From an uncultured Frankineae bacterium (GTDB lineage: Bacteria > Actinomycetota > Actinomycetes > Mycobacteriales > SCTD01): DNA of 41,665 nucleotides. The position numbers and the translations under genes were made by a program. The notes beneath the pieces were generated by a model that worked only from the letters and a program-made list of their open reading frames with translations, was not told the origin of the DNA and ran no database searches. The number at the start of each line of letters is the position of its first letter. The stretch's first letter is position 1. Positions 23,353 to 33,801 of this stretch are shown one piece after another. The stretch covers positions 1 through 41,665 of the forward strand of contig CADCUB010000063.1 of the NCBI GenBank assembly GCA_902805775.1. The letters run 5' to 3'.

Positions 23353-24600
23353 TCACGCGAACGCGCTCCGCCCGGTGATGTTGCGCCCGACGATGAGCTC
23401 CTGGATGTCGGCGGTGCCCTCGTAGGTGTAGATGGCCTCGATGTCGGCCATGTGCCGCACCACGTGGTAGTCGAGCAGGATGCCGTTGCCGCCGAGCAGC
23501 TCGCGGGCCTCCAGGATCACCTCACGCGCCTTGCGCGTGTTGTTGAACTTGGCGAGGGCGGCGATGGTGTCGGTCAGCTGCCCCGACTCGGCCAGCCGGG
23601 CCAGGCGCATGCAGTAGAGCTGCATCGCCGTGACCTCCGCCAGCATCCGCACGAGCTTGTCCTGCACGAGCTGGAAGCTGGTCAGCGGCCGGCCGAACTG
23701 CTCGCGCTGGCCGCAGTAGGACAGCGCCACCTCGTACGCCGCCGTCGCGTGGCCGAGCGCGCCCCAGGCCACGGAGTTGCGCGTCGTGGCCAGCACGCGG
23801 CCGGTGTCCTTGAACGTCCGGGCGCCCGGCAGCAGGTTGCCGGCGGGCACGCGGACGTCGGTCAGGGTGATGTCGGCCTGCCAGACCGCGCGGACCGAGA
23901 CCTTGCCCTCCATGCGGCGGGCGTCGAAGCCGGGCGTGCCGCCCTCGACGAGGAAGCCCTTGACCTGCTCGTCCTCGGTGTCGCGCGCCCAGACCACGAC
24001 CACGTCGGCGATGGAGGCGTTGCCGATCCACCGCTTCTCACCGGACAGGACGTAGCTGTCGCCGTCCGGCCGGGCCGTCGTCTCCAGGGCCACGGAGTCC
24101 GAGCCGTGCAGCGGCTCGGTGAGGGCGAAGGCGCCGAACAGCTCGCACCGGGCCAGGCCGGGCAGCCAGCGCGCCTTCTGCTCCTCGGAGCCGAGCATGT
24201 CGATCGACTTCATGGCCAGCCCGGACTGCACGCCGAGGAACGTGCCCAGGCTGCCGTCACCCCGGTTGACCTCCATGTTGACCAGGCCCGACCCGGTCGC
24301 GCTCATCGGCGGGCAGCCGTGGCCCTGGATGCCGTCGCCGACCAGGCCGAGCTGCCCCATCCGGCGGGCCAGCTCGCGGGGGAACTCGGCGCGCTCCCAG
24401 AAGTCGCCGATGACGGGCAGCACCTCGTCGTCGACGAACGTGCGGGCCTTCAGCAGCAGCGCGAGCTCGTCGGGGCTGAGCTGGTCCTTCAGGCCGAAGT
24501 AGTCGGTCGACAGCGAGCGCCCCACCTCGTAGGTGCGCGGGGAGGAGCGGGTGAGGCCCACCGAGCCGGTGCCCGTCGGCGCGTTCTCCAGCGTGGTCAT
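23353..24600 (-). CDS. Acyl-CoA dehydrogenase, glutaryl-CoA-dehydrogenase-like
   Basis: A 415-residue FAD flavoenzyme. Motifs in order: GHGCPPMSATGSGLVNMEVN (helical domain), FGAFALTEPLHGSDSV, LSGEKRWIGNASIADVVVVW, NSVAWGALGHATAAYEVAL, REQFGRPLTSFQLVQDKL, ELLGGNGILLDYHVVRHMAD and the catalytic-base loop YTYEGTADIQELIVGRNITG. The YEGT with GRNITG ending is close to glutaryl-CoA dehydrogenase, so the substrate is likely a short or dicarboxylic acyl-CoA. I cannot confirm the decarboxylating arginine. The ATG overlaps (ATGA) the stop of a 23-codon ORF that has its own ribosome site. The reductase gene begins 97 bp downstream on the same strand. Confidence 0.92.
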   Translation of the reverse strand: MTTLENAPTGTGSVGLTRSSPRTYEVGRSLSTDYFGLKDQLSPDELALLLKARTFVDDEVLPVIGDFWERAEFPRELARRMGQLGLVGDGIQGHGCPPMSATGSGLVNMEVNRGDGSLGTFLGVQSGLAMKSIDMLGSEEQKARWLPGLARCELFGAFALTEPLHGSDSVALETTARPDGDSYVLSGEKRWIGNASIADVVVVWARDTEDEQVKGFLVEGGTPGFDARRMEGKVSVRAVWQADITLTDVRVPAGNLLPGARTFKDTGRVLATTRNSVAWGALGHATAAYEVALSYCGQREQFGRPLTSFQLVQDKLVRMLAEVTAMQLYCMRLARLAESGQLTDTIAALAKFNNTRKAREVILEARELLGGNGILLDYHVVRHMADIEAIYTYEGTADIQELIVGRNITGRSAFA

Positions 24601-24668
24601 CGGGCGCCTGCCGCTCGTCCGGGGGACGCCGCGGCGGTCGGCGTGGTCGTGCGGGCTCGGTCGGCCAT
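24597..24668 (-). CDS. Possible 23-residue leader peptide coupled to the dehydrogenase gene
   Basis: ATG at 24668 behind GCGGAGAGGACC opens a 23-codon frame (MADRARTTTPTAAASPGR...) that stops at TGA overlapping the next ATG as ATGA. The downstream gene has only a weak site of its own. The composition is low-complexity, so it could be a chance ORF, but the geometry matches the adk leader in the same gene group. Confidence 0.35.
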   Translation of the reverse strand: MADRARTTTPTAAASPGRAAGAR

Positions 24669-24873
24669 GTCGGTCCTCTCCGCGTCGGGCGAAGCACCCC
24701 TTCCCCCGCTGTGACCCGCGGCACCCCTGCGACCGGCCCCAGTCCTGAGGCGTCGTCCCGAGGCCGGCCCCGAGCGCCCCGGCGCCGGTGCCGGCCGTCC
24801 TGTCCGGGCGCGGCCGACCGGTGCATGATCGGTCCGCGGTGGCGCCGGGCCGCCCGAGGAGGGGGGTGCCGTC

Positions 24874-25293
24874 GTGGACGGCTTCAGGAAGTTCCTGCTG
24901 CGCGGGAACGTCGTCGACCTGGCGGTGGCCGTCGTCGTCGGGGCGGCCTTCGGTGCGCTGGTCACGTCGTTCGTCGCCGCCTTCCTCACCCCGCTCGTCG
25001 GCCTGGTCGCCGGCGCGGCCGGCGACTACAGCGAGCGGGCGTTCGAGGTGGCCGGGACGGTCTTCCCGTACGGCCTGTTCGTGCAGGCCCTTCTCAGCTT
25101 CCTGATCGTCACCGCGGTCGTCTACGCGCTCGTCGTGCGACCCGTGCAGCGCCTGATGGACCGCTACCGGACCGAGCCCGAGCCCGGCGCGCCGGTCCGG
25201 GAGTGCTCGGAGTGCCTGAGCTCCATCCCGGCCGCGGCCCGGCGCTGCGCGTTCTGCACCGTCGAGCAGCCCGGGACGCAGGTGCGGCCGTGA
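24874..25293 (+). CDS. mscL: Large-conductance mechanosensitive channel MscL with C-terminal zinc ribbon
   Basis: A 139-residue inner-membrane channel that opens under membrane tension to release solutes on osmotic downshock. The N-terminal amphipathic helix and first transmembrane segment are canonical (MDGFRKFLLRGNVVDLAVAV, then VVGAAFGALVTSFVAAFLTP). The periplasmic loop is short, and the second membrane helix is FVQALLSFLIVTAVVYALVV. Where other MscL proteins end in a helical bundle, this one has a CxxC-N10-CxxC zinc ribbon: Cys111, 114, 125 and 128. The GTG start has CCGAGGAGGGGGG upstream. It overlaps the amidase start by GTGA, which gives translational coupling. Confidence 0.94.
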   Translation: MDGFRKFLLRGNVVDLAVAVVVGAAFGALVTSFVAAFLTPLVGLVAGAAGDYSERAFEVAGTVFPYGLFVQALLSFLIVTAVVYALVVRPVQRLMDRYRTEPEPGAPVRECSECLSSIPAAARRCAFCTVEQPGTQVRP

Positions 25294-26735
25294 ACGACCT
25301 GTGCCTGCGCCCGGCGTGCGAGCTCGCCGCGCTGCTGCGCAGCAGGCAGCTGTCGGCCCGCGAGCTGCTCGAGGCGTCGCTGGCGCGCATCGACGAGCTC
25401 GACCCGGTCCTGAACGCGGTGGTCGTCCGAGACGACGAGCGGGCCCGGCAGCGTGCGGCCGAGCTCGACGAGGCGCTCGTGCACGGCGGCCCGGTCGGGC
25501 CGCTGCACGGCCTGCCGACCGCCCACAAGGACCTGCTCGACGCTGCCGGGCTGCCGACGTCCTACGGCTCGCGGATCTTCGCGGGCAACGTCGCGCGGCG
25601 CGACTCGCTGCTGGCCGCCCGGGTGCGGGCCGCGGGCGCGGTGCGCCTCGGCAAGACCAACGTGCCGGAGTTCGGCGCCGGCTCCCAGACGCACAACCCG
25701 GTCTTCGGGACGACCCGCAACCCCTACGACCCGAGCCGCACGCCCGGCGGCAGCAGCGGCGGGGCGGCGGCCGCGCTCGCCACCGGCATGGTGGCGGTCG
25801 CCGACGGCAGCGACATGGGCGGCTCGCTGCGCAACCCGGCGAGCTTCTGCAACATCGTCGGGCTGCGGCCGACGCCCGGTCGGGTGCCCAACGTCCCGGC
25901 CGCCGACGCGTGGTACGACCTGTCGGTCCTCGGGCCGCTGGGGCGCCGGGCCGCCGACGTGGCCCTGCTGCTGGCGGCGATCGCCGGTCCCGACGCGCGC
26001 GACCCGTACGCCGGCTGGCCGGCGGAGCCGCGCCTGCTCGAGCCGCTCGACCGCGACCTGCGGGGCGTGCGCGCCGCCTGGGGCGGCAGTCTCGGGCTGC
26101 CCTTCTCGTCAGCGGTGCTCGAGGCCCACGAGCGGGCCCGCGCCGGCGTCGCGTCGCTCGGCCTGCACCTGACGCCGGCCGAGCCGGACGTGCGCGGCGC
26201 CGACGAGGTGTTCCGCACCCTGCGGGGCTGGCACCTGGCGGCCACCATCGGCGACGCGGTCGAGCGGGCGGGCGACGACGTCGGGCCGATGGTGCGCGAG
26301 AACGTCGCCTACGGCCGCACGGTCACCGCGGCGCAGGTGGCCCGGGCGCAGCAGCGGCGCACCGCGCTGCTCACCGCCGCGACGGCCTTCTTCGACGAGG
26401 TCGAGTTCCTGTTCCTGCCGGTCAGCCAGGTGCTGCCGTTCGACGCGGCCGAGCCCTGGGTGCGCGAGATCGAGGGCGAGCCGATGCCCGACTACCTGGC
26501 CTGGATGCGCTCGGCCTACCTCGTGAGCGTGCTGCGGGTGCCGGCCGCCTCCGTCCCGGCCGGCTTCACGCCCGAGGGGCTGCCGGTCGGGCTGCAGGTC
26601 GTCGGCCGGCCCGGCGACGACCTCGGCGTCCTGCAGGTCGCGCACGCCCTGGAGCAGGTCTTCCGGGCGCACGAGCGACCCCCGGACCTCGACGCCCTGC
26701 GCCGGGCGGCGTCCACCGGCGCTGCCCGCCGGTAG
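25290..26735 (+). CDS. Amidase signature family hydrolase
   Basis: A 481-residue Ser-cisSer-Lys amidohydrolase. The triad is visible: Lys80 in [10 protein letters not shown], cis-Ser155 in [14 protein letters not shown] and nucleophile Ser179 in [14 protein letters not shown]; spacing between the two serines is the usual 24. The C-terminal [20 protein letters not shown] is also diagnostic. It cleaves an amide bond in an unknown substrate. It could be a free amidase or an indoleacetamide-hydrolase-type enzyme; GatA is unlikely because no gatB or gatC is nearby. The GTG start overlaps the mscL stop. The betaine importer starts 64 bp after its stop, in the same direction. Confidence 0.93.
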   Translation: MNDLCLRPACELAALLRSRQLSARELLEASLARIDELDPVLNAVVVRDDERARQRAAELDEALVHGGPVGPLHGLPTAHKDLLDAAGLPTSYGSRIFAGNVARRDSLLAARVRAAGAVRLGKTNVPEFGAGSQTHNPVFGTTRNPYDPSRTPGGSSGGAAAALATGMVAVADGSDMGGSLRNPASFCNIVGLRPTPGRVPNVPAADAWYDLSVLGPLGRRAADVALLLAAIAGPDARDPYAGWPAEPRLLEPLDRDLRGVRAAWGGSLGLPFSSAVLEAHERARAGVASLGLHLTPAEPDVRGADEVFRTLRGWHLAATIGDAVERAGDDVGPMVRENVAYGRTVTAAQVARAQQRRTALLTAATAFFDEVEFLFLPVSQVLPFDAAEPWVREIEGEPMPDYLAWMRSAYLVSVLRVPAASVPAGFTPEGLPVGLQVVGRPGDDLGVLQVAHALEQVFRAHERPPDLDALRRAASTGAARR

Positions 26736-26799
26736 CGGCGCCGGCGGGGGACCGGCATCTGCGGCTACCGCCGCCGGCACCGGGGGAGCGGCTCGTACC

Positions 26800-27885
<1,086 letters not shown>

Positions 27886-27886
27886 C

Positions 27887-29920
27887 GTGGCGGTCGCCGC
27901 CCCGCCGGCCCCCTCCCCTCCCGCCCCGTCACCGGCGACCTCGTCCGCGGTCGGGCGGCGCCGGCCGCGGCGGGCGCTGCTGGCCGTCGGCGTGGTCGGT
28001 GCGTGGGTGCTGCTGTGGGTGCTGCTGCAGGGACGGGACACGCTGTTCCTGTCACCGGCCACCCTCACGCCGCTGCACCGCCGGCTGAACGAGCTCGCCG
28101 ACGCCGTGAGCGCCGGTCGCGACAGCTCGCCGGTGTTCCTGTACGGCGTCGACCTGGTGCGCGCCGGTCTGGACGCGTTCGTCGGTGGGGTGCAGGACCT
28201 GCTCGCCCGGCCCTCCGGCGGCCGACCCGTGCCGGCCGTCGGCTGGCTCGGGGTGGTGGCCGTCGCCACCTGGCTGGCGACGGCGCTGGGCAACCTGCGG
28301 GTGGGCGCGCTCACCGCCGCCGGCCTGGTCCTGCTGGGGCTGCAGGGCCTGTGGACCGAGAGCATGGACACCCTGGCGCTGACCCTGTCGGCGGTCGCGC
28401 TGTGCCTGCTGATCGGGGTCCCGCTCGGCGTCTGGGCGGGGCTGTCCCCGCGCGTGCACCGCCTGCTGACGCCGGTCCTGGACTTCCTGCAGACCATGCC
28501 GACCTTCGTCTACCTCGCCCCTCTCACCCTGTTCTTCCTCATCGGACCTGCGTCGGCCACCGTCGCCACGCTCCTGTACGCCCTGCCGCCCGTCGTCCGG
28601 CTGACGGCGCACGGCGTGCGGTCGGTGCCGCCCAGCGTCGTGGAGGCGAGCACGTCACTGGGTGCCACCGGCCCGCAGCGGCTGCGGGGCGTGCTGCTGC
28701 CGATGAGCACGCGCACCATCGCGCTCGGGGTCAACCAGACGATCATGGCCGCGCTGTCCATGGTCACCGTCGCCGCGCTGATCGACGCCCCGGGGCTCGG
28801 CCGCACGGTGCTCAAGGCGCTGCAGACCCTCGACGTCGGCGTCGCCTTCAACGCCGGCCTCGCGATCGTCGTGCTGGCCATCGTGCTCGACCGGACGACG
28901 ACGGCGGCCAGCGAACGGGCGCAGACCCGGCCCGACCGCAGCCGGCGCAGCGCCCGCCTGCGTCGCCCGGCCCTGCTCGTCGGAGCCGTCGCCGCGGGCG
29001 CCGCCGTCCTGCTGTCACGCACCTACCTGTGGGCAGCGCAGTTCCCGTCCGTCGTCGGGGGGACCGACATCGGCATCGGCGACGACGTCGCCCGGACCGC
29101 CGACAGCGTCACCGGCCTCGTGCAGGAGCACCTGTCCGGGATCACCGGCGGGCTCAAGGACGCCGTCACCCTGTTCCTGCTCAACCCCTTCGAGGAGCTG
29201 CTCACCGGCTCGCCCTGGTACGTCGTGCTGACCGCTCTGGTCTGCCTGTCCGCGCTGGCCGGCGGCGCCCGTGCGGCGGTCACGACGGCCGTCGGCCTGG
29301 CGCTCGTGATCGGCACCGGGCTGTGGTTCGACGCCATGACGACCCTGGCCTCGACCGTGCTCGCCACCCTCGTCGTGATGGCGCTCGGCCTGGTCGTGGG
29401 CGTGTGGATGGGCCGCAGCCGGCGTGCGGACGCCGTGCTGCGGCCGCTGCTCGACGCCGGGCAGACGCTGCCCGCCTTCGTCTACCTGGTGCCCTTCCTG
29501 GCCCTGTTCGGCGCGAGCCGCTTCACCGCCATCACCGCCGCGGTGGTCTACGCCGCGCCCGTCGCCATCAAGATCGTGGCGGACGGCATCCGCAGCGTCC
29601 CCGCGACGACCGTGGAGGCGGCGACGGCGCTCGGCTCGACCCGCTGGCAGGTCGTGCGCGCGGTGCAGCTGCCCATGGCCGGGCGCTCGCTGGCGCTGGC
29701 CGCCAACCAGGGCGTGATCTTCGTGCTGTCGATGGTCGTCGTCGGCGGGCTGGTCGGGGCGGGCGCGCTCGGCTACGACGTCGTGGCAGGCTTCAGCCAG
29801 GGCGAGCTGTACGGCAAGGGCCTGGCCGCCGGTGCCGCCATCGTGCTGCTCGGCAGCGTGCTCGACCGCGTCACCCAGGCAGCGGCCCGCCGCGCCGGCC
29901 CTGACGCGCACGCCGCCTGA
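27887..29920 (+). CDS. proW: Glycine betaine ABC importer, tandem-fused permease
   Basis: A 677-residue integral membrane protein holding two complete binding-protein-dependent permease domains. The first has FLQTMPTFVYLAPLTLFFLI and VRSVPPSVVEASTSLGATGP; the second has GQTLPAFVYLVPFLALFGAS and IRSVPATTVEAATALGSTRW. Each shows the EAA coupling loop that docks on ProV, so one chain supplies both halves of the membrane channel normally made by a homodimer. A basic linker around residue 345 (ARTQTRPDRSRRSARLRR-like, cytoplasmic) and an extra membrane helix join them. The GTG start lies two bases after the proV stop. A perfect hairpin follows before the binding-protein gene. Confidence 0.93.
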   Translation: MAVAAPPAPSPPAPSPATSSAVGRRRPRRALLAVGVVGAWVLLWVLLQGRDTLFLSPATLTPLHRRLNELADAVSAGRDSSPVFLYGVDLVRAGLDAFVGGVQDLLARPSGGRPVPAVGWLGVVAVATWLATALGNLRVGALTAAGLVLLGLQGLWTESMDTLALTLSAVALCLLIGVPLGVWAGLSPRVHRLLTPVLDFLQTMPTFVYLAPLTLFFLIGPASATVATLLYALPPVVRLTAHGVRSVPPSVVEASTSLGATGPQRLRGVLLPMSTRTIALGVNQTIMAALSMVTVAALIDAPGLGRTVLKALQTLDVGVAFNAGLAIVVLAIVLDRTTTAASERAQTRPDRSRRSARLRRPALLVGAVAAGAAVLLSRTYLWAAQFPSVVGGTDIGIGDDVARTADSVTGLVQEHLSGITGGLKDAVTLFLLNPFEELLTGSPWYVVLTALVCLSALAGGARAAVTTAVGLALVIGTGLWFDAMTTLASTVLATLVVMALGLVVGVWMGRSRRADAVLRPLLDAGQTLPAFVYLVPFLALFGASRFTAITAAVVYAAPVAIKIVADGIRSVPATTVEAATALGSTRWQVVRAVQLPMAGRSLALAANQGVIFVLSMVVVGGLVGAGALGYDVVAGFSQGELYGKGLAAGAAIVLLGSVLDRVTQAAARRAGPDAHAA

Positions 29921-29937
29921 CGCAGACTGAGTCCTCC

Positions 29938-29959
29938 CCGACGGCCGTCCGGCCGTCGG
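29938..29959. other. Intercistronic hairpin (perfect 10-2-10 inverted repeat)
   Basis: CCGACGGCCG-TC-CGGCCGTCGG lies 18 bp after the permease stop and 30 bp before the binding-protein start. There is no T-tract, so I read it as an mRNA processing or stability element rather than a full terminator. It could favour higher expression of the binding protein. Confidence 0.6.
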
Positions 29960-29989
29960 ACCCCGTCGCACCGCATCGAGAGGTCCCCC

Positions 29990-31003
29990 GTGATCCCAGC
30001 CCCTGCCCGCCGAAGGCGCCGCCGCTCGCGCACCCGGCTGCGGCCCGTCCGCCTGCGCGGCGGTGCCCTGACGGCGGCGCTCGCCGTCGGCCTGGCCGGC
30101 TGCGGCGGCACCACCATCGAGTCCGCCGGCAGTGGCTCCGAGCCCGGCGGCGGCAGCGAGTGCGGGCAGCTCGACCTGGCCGTCAACCCGTGGGTGGGCT
30201 ACGAGGCCAACGCCGCGGTCGTCGCCGAGGTCGCCGAGACCGAGCTGGGCTGCCAGGTCACGAAGAAGGACCTCAAGGAGGAGGTCTCCTGGCAGGGCTT
30301 CGGCACCGGCGAGGTCGACGCCATCGTCGAGAACTGGGCGCACGAGGACCTCAAGGAGCAGTACGTCGAGGAGCAGAAGACCGCCGTCGAGGCCGGGCCG
30401 ACCGGCGGCACGGGGATCATCGGATGGTGGGTGCCGCCGTGGCTGGCGCGCAAGCACCCCGACATCACCGACTGGCGGAACCTCAACCGCTACGCCCCGA
30501 TGTTCCGGACCTCGGAGTCGGGCGGCAAGGGCCAGCTGCTCGACGGCGACCCCTCCTTCGTCACCAACGACGAGGCGCTGGTGAAGAACCTCGGACTGGA
30601 CTTCGAGGTGGTCTACGCCGGCAGCGAGGCAGCGCTGATCACCGCCTTCCGCAAGGCGGAGGCCGAGCGGACGCCGCTGATCGGCTACTTCTACGCGCCG
30701 CAGTGGTTCATGTCGGAGGTGCCGCTGGTGAAGGTGGACCTGCCGCCGCACACCGAGGGCTGCGACGCCGAGCCCGAGAAGGTCGCCTGCGACTACCCGG
30801 AGTACGAGCTCGACAAGATCATGGGCCGGGAGTTCGCCGAGTCGGGCAGCCCGGCGGTCGAGCTGATCCGCAACTTCCGGTGGACCAACGACGACCAGAA
30901 CGTCGTCGCCCGCTACATCGCCGAGGACAAGATGTCGCCCGAGGACGCCGCGAAGAAGTGGATCGCGGACAACCCCGAGAAGGTGCAGGCCTGGCTGCCC
31001 TGA
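29990..31003 (+). CDS. proX: Glycine betaine/proline ABC importer, substrate-binding lipoprotein
   Basis: A 337-residue OpuAC/ProX-type protein. The twin-Arg-like basic start and hydrophobic core end in the lipobox LAGC, with Cys38 as the lipid anchor. A Gly/Ser tether (ESAGSGSEPGGGS) follows. The mature part begins LDLAVNPWVGYEANAAVVAE, the OpuAC signature, with aromatic residues for the betaine cage, such as WVGYE, IVENWAHED, GIIGWWVPPW and YFYAPQWF. Four Cys residues (including GCDAEPEKVACDYPEYE) may form a disulfide. GTG 29990 is preceded by GAGAGG. It completes the importer that accumulates compatible solutes under hyperosmotic stress. Confidence 0.95.
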   Translation: MIPAPARRRRRRSRTRLRPVRLRGGALTAALAVGLAGCGGTTIESAGSGSEPGGGSECGQLDLAVNPWVGYEANAAVVAEVAETELGCQVTKKDLKEEVSWQGFGTGEVDAIVENWAHEDLKEQYVEEQKTAVEAGPTGGTGIIGWWVPPWLARKHPDITDWRNLNRYAPMFRTSESGGKGQLLDGDPSFVTNDEALVKNLGLDFEVVYAGSEAALITAFRKAEAERTPLIGYFYAPQWFMSEVPLVKVDLPPHTEGCDAEPEKVACDYPEYELDKIMGREFAESGSPAVELIRNFRWTNDDQNVVARYIAEDKMSPEDAAKKWIADNPEKVQAWLP

Positions 31004-31043
31004 CCGCCGCCGCCCGACCGCTGACCCCCGGCGGTCCGGCGCG

Positions 31044-32246
31044 TCAGTCGGCGACCGCCGCCGCCTCCGGCGCCCGTCCGGCCAGCCGCGCGGCCGCCGC
31101 GGTCCGCAGGGTGCGGCGCCACCGGGCGAACGGGCCGCCCGCGCCGAGGCCGAGCACCGCCACCAGGTCGCCTGCCCGCTCGTAGGTCGCCACGAAGGCG
31201 TGCTCGTCCACCGAGCCGTGCACCACGGTGAGCACGTCGCCCGCGGCGGGCGTGCCGGCGAGCTGCAGCTGCAGGCCGTACTGCTCGGACCAGAAGTAGG
31301 GGACCGCGGCGTACGGCGTCGCCGTCCCCAGCAGCGTCGCCGCGGCGGTGGCCGGCGAGTCCAGCGCGTGCGTCCAGTGCTCGACCCGCACGTGCCGGCG
31401 CAGGTGCACGTCGTACGCCCGCGCGCAGTCACCCACGGCGACGACGCCCGGGGCGGCGGTCGCGCAGGTCGCGTCGGTGCGGACGCCGCCCGCGACGTCC
31501 AGGCCGCTGTCGGCCAGCCACTCGACGGCGGGCTGGGCGCCGATGCCGACGAGCACCGTGTCCGCCGGCAGGCGGGTGCCGTCCGCGAGCTCGACCGCCT
31601 CCACCCGCCCCGTCCCGACGAGGCGGTGGACGCCGACCCCGGTGCGCAGCCGCACCCCGTGGTCGGCGTGCAGCCGGGCGACGACGGCGCCCATCTCGTC
31701 GCCCAGCTGCGCGCACAGGGGCGTCGCCTGCGCCTCGACGACGGTGACGTCGATGCCCAGCGAGCGGGCGCTCGAGGCGACCTCGGCGCCGATGAAGCCG
31801 GCCCCGACGACGACGAGCGGGCCCCCGCCGCTCAGCGCCGCGCGCAGGGCGACGGCGTCGTCCAGCGTGCGCAGCACGTGCACCCCGAGCAGGCCGTCGG
31901 TGCCCGGCAGGCGGCGGGCACGCGACCCGGTGGCCAGCACGACGGCGTCACCGCCGACCTGCGACCCGTCGACGAGCGTGACGGTCCGGGTGGCGGCGTC
32001 CAGCCGGGCCGCCGCGGTGCCGAGGCGCCACTCGACGTCGAGCGCGTCGTCCTGCTCGCCGAGCAGGGCGAGGTCGTCCGGCGAGGCCCGGCCGGTGAGC
32101 AGGCCCTTGGACAGCGGCGGCCGGTCGTAGGGCAGGTGCGGCTCCTCGCCGACGACGACCACGCGGCCGTCGAAGCCCTGCGCACGCAGCGCGCGCACGG
32201 CCGACAGCCCGGCGAGGGACGCGCCGACCACGGTGACGCTGCGCAT
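31044..32246 (-). CDS. FAD-dependent ferredoxin/rubredoxin reductase-like oxidoreductase
   Basis: A 400-residue class-I pyridine nucleotide-disulfide-fold flavoprotein of the ferredoxin reductase group that feeds P450s and dioxygenases. FAD loop VVGASLAGLSAVRALR at the N-terminus, PYDRPPLSKGLL, NAD loop VVVGAGFIGAEVASSARSLG near 150, VVAVGDCARAYD for FAD, and the C-terminal reductase domain with YFWSEQYGLQLQLAG. Redox-active Cys pairs are absent, as expected for this group. No ferredoxin or P450 gene is nearby, so the partner is unknown. It is convergent with the betaine operon. ATG 32246 opens directly on the FAD strand. Confidence 0.93.
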   Translation of the reverse strand: MRSVTVVGASLAGLSAVRALRAQGFDGRVVVVGEEPHLPYDRPPLSKGLLTGRASPDDLALLGEQDDALDVEWRLGTAAARLDAATRTVTLVDGSQVGGDAVVLATGSRARRLPGTDGLLGVHVLRTLDDAVALRAALSGGGPLVVVGAGFIGAEVASSARSLGIDVTVVEAQATPLCAQLGDEMGAVVARLHADHGVRLRTGVGVHRLVGTGRVEAVELADGTRLPADTVLVGIGAQPAVEWLADSGLDVAGGVRTDATCATAAPGVVAVGDCARAYDVHLRRHVRVEHWTHALDSPATAAATLLGTATPYAAVPYFWSEQYGLQLQLAGTPAAGDVLTVVHGSVDEHAFVATYERAGDLVAVLGLGAGGPFARWRRTLRTAAAARLAGRAPEAAAVAD

Positions 32247-32391
32247 CACGTGGCAGCCGTCGGGCCGGGGGAGCGTGGGGTGGGGCACGCCGCGCACACC
32301 GGCTGCAGTCTCCCCCCTCCAGGCGTGCCCTCGACAGGGCCGCCGCCTCGATGATGACGGCACGGCGCCCGGCGCGCCGCCGGACCGCCCC

Positions 32392-33801
32392 TCACACCCC
32401 CAGCGGCGCGAACAGCGGATCGGCGGCGAGCATCACGCGGCCCGGGTCGTGGGCCAGCACGACCGACCGCAGCCGGTCCAGCGTGGGGGCGTCGTAGGCC
32501 CGCGTTCCGCCGCCGAAGTTGGGCAGCGTCGCGCCGGTGGACCACGACCCGAGCGCCGCTCCCAGGGCGTCGAGCCCGGCCGTGACGCCGGCATCGGTGT
32601 GCGGCAGGCGCAGCCCCGCGCCCATCACGACGTAGCCCGCGTCCCGGTGGCAGACGGCGCTCGGGTGCACGCCGGGCAGGCCGACCGCCCCGCCCAGCTG
32701 CCGCAGCTCGACGATCCCCAGCGGGGAGCCCGACCCCGGCCCGGCGACGGCGAGCAACGCCTCGACGGCGTCCTCGGTCAGGTCGCGGAGGACCATCGCG
32801 GCCTGGCGCGCCGGGATGGGGCTGGTCGGGTCGAGGTGGATCGCGTCCAGGGAGGTCACGGACAGCACGGCCATGCGGTCGAGCACGGGAGTGGCCACGG
32901 CGCGCAGCGGCGCGAGCAGCTCAGCGCCCTGCCGCGCGCTGCCCGTCGAGGCCAGGCGGACCGCCACCGTCATCCGACCGGCGAGCGGGGCCGGGACGTG
33001 CGGCAGCGGCGGCAGCTGCTGCACGGCCAGCGACGAGGTCGCCGTCCCGGGCAGCGACGGCGCCCAGGTGCGCCACGCGTGCAGCACGGCCGGCACGTCC
33101 TCGGCCGCGAAGTGCAGCGCGCCGCCGTACACGCTCGAGAGCGGCACCAGGTCGATCTCGACGGCGGTGACGATCCCGGCGCTGCCCCGCCCGCCGCGCA
33201 GGGCCCAGAACAGGTCCTCGTGCTCGGTCGGGGTGGCGCGCACGAGCCGTCCGTCACCGGTCACCACGTCGAGCGCGCGGACGCGGTCGCTGGCCAGGCC
33301 GTACGTCCGGGCGAGCGGGCCCAGACCACCGCCCGTGGTGAAGCCGACGACGCCGACACCCGAGGACGAGCCGGCCAGCGGGGTCAGTCCGGACGCCGCC
33401 GCGGCGTCGACGACCTCGCGCATGCGCACCCCGGCACCGACCCGTGCCCACGCCTCACGGGGGTGGACGACGATCTCGTCGAGGGCGCCGGTGTGCACCA
33501 GGACGGCCTCGTCCATGCCCGCGGCGGCGCCGTGGCCGGTGCACTGCACGGCCACGCGCAGCCCGTGGCGGGCGGCGACGCGCACGGTGCGCACGACGTC
33601 GTAGGCGTCGGCGACCGCGGCCACCGCAGCGGGGCGCAGCTCGAGGGCGGCGTTGAAGGCCGTGGCGAGACGGGCGAAGGCCGGCGTGCCGGGCAGGGCC
33701 AGCTCGCCGCGCAGCGAGCCGGCGAGCTCCTGCAGCACGGGCGAGCGCTGGGCGGGCACGGGTCCGGCCGACGGGCTGGCCGGACGGTGAGCGGTGGTCA
33801 T
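32392..33801 (-). CDS. VAO-type FAD-binding oxidoreductase (berberine-bridge-like)
   Basis: A 469-residue flavoprotein. The FAD_binding_4 domain spans about 55-225: VAVQCTGHGAAAGMDEAVLV (His at the usual 8-alpha-histidyl position, though the R-x-G-G-H motif is relaxed), VRMREVVDAAAASGLTPLAG, GFTTGGGLGPLARTYGLASD, and DLFWALRGGRGSAGIVTAVE. The C-terminal substrate domain ends with LRSVVLAHDPGRVMLAADPL in place of the classical BBE end. No signal peptide is seen. It probably oxidises an alcohol or sugar with oxygen. GGAGGACCGC precedes the ATG. A 36-bp element shared with the secreted-protein gene lies 111-146 bp upstream, and the STAND regulator lies just beyond. Confidence 0.9.
   Translation of the reverse strand: MTTAHRPASPSAGPVPAQRSPVLQELAGSLRGELALPGTPAFARLATAFNAALELRPAAVAAVADAYDVVRTVRVAARHGLRVAVQCTGHGAAAGMDEAVLVHTGALDEIVVHPREAWARVGAGVRMREVVDAAAASGLTPLAGSSSGVGVVGFTTGGGLGPLARTYGLASDRVRALDVVTGDGRLVRATPTEHEDLFWALRGGRGSAGIVTAVEIDLVPLSSVYGGALHFAAEDVPAVLHAWRTWAPSLPGTATSSLAVQQLPPLPHVPAPLAGRMTVAVRLASTGSARQGAELLAPLRAVATPVLDRMAVLSVTSLDAIHLDPTSPIPARQAAMVLRDLTEDAVEALLAVAGPGSGSPLGIVELRQLGGAVGLPGVHPSAVCHRDAGYVVMGAGLRLPHTDAGVTAGLDALGAALGSWSTGATLPNFGGGTRAYDAPTLDRLRSVVLAHDPGRVMLAADPLFAPLGV

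Noticed and set aside
26728-26785. Hairpin between the amidase and proV as a terminator
   Set aside because: An 8-bp GCCGGCGG/CCGCCGGC stem has a loop of over 20 bases and no T-tract; the genes may well be co-transcribed.
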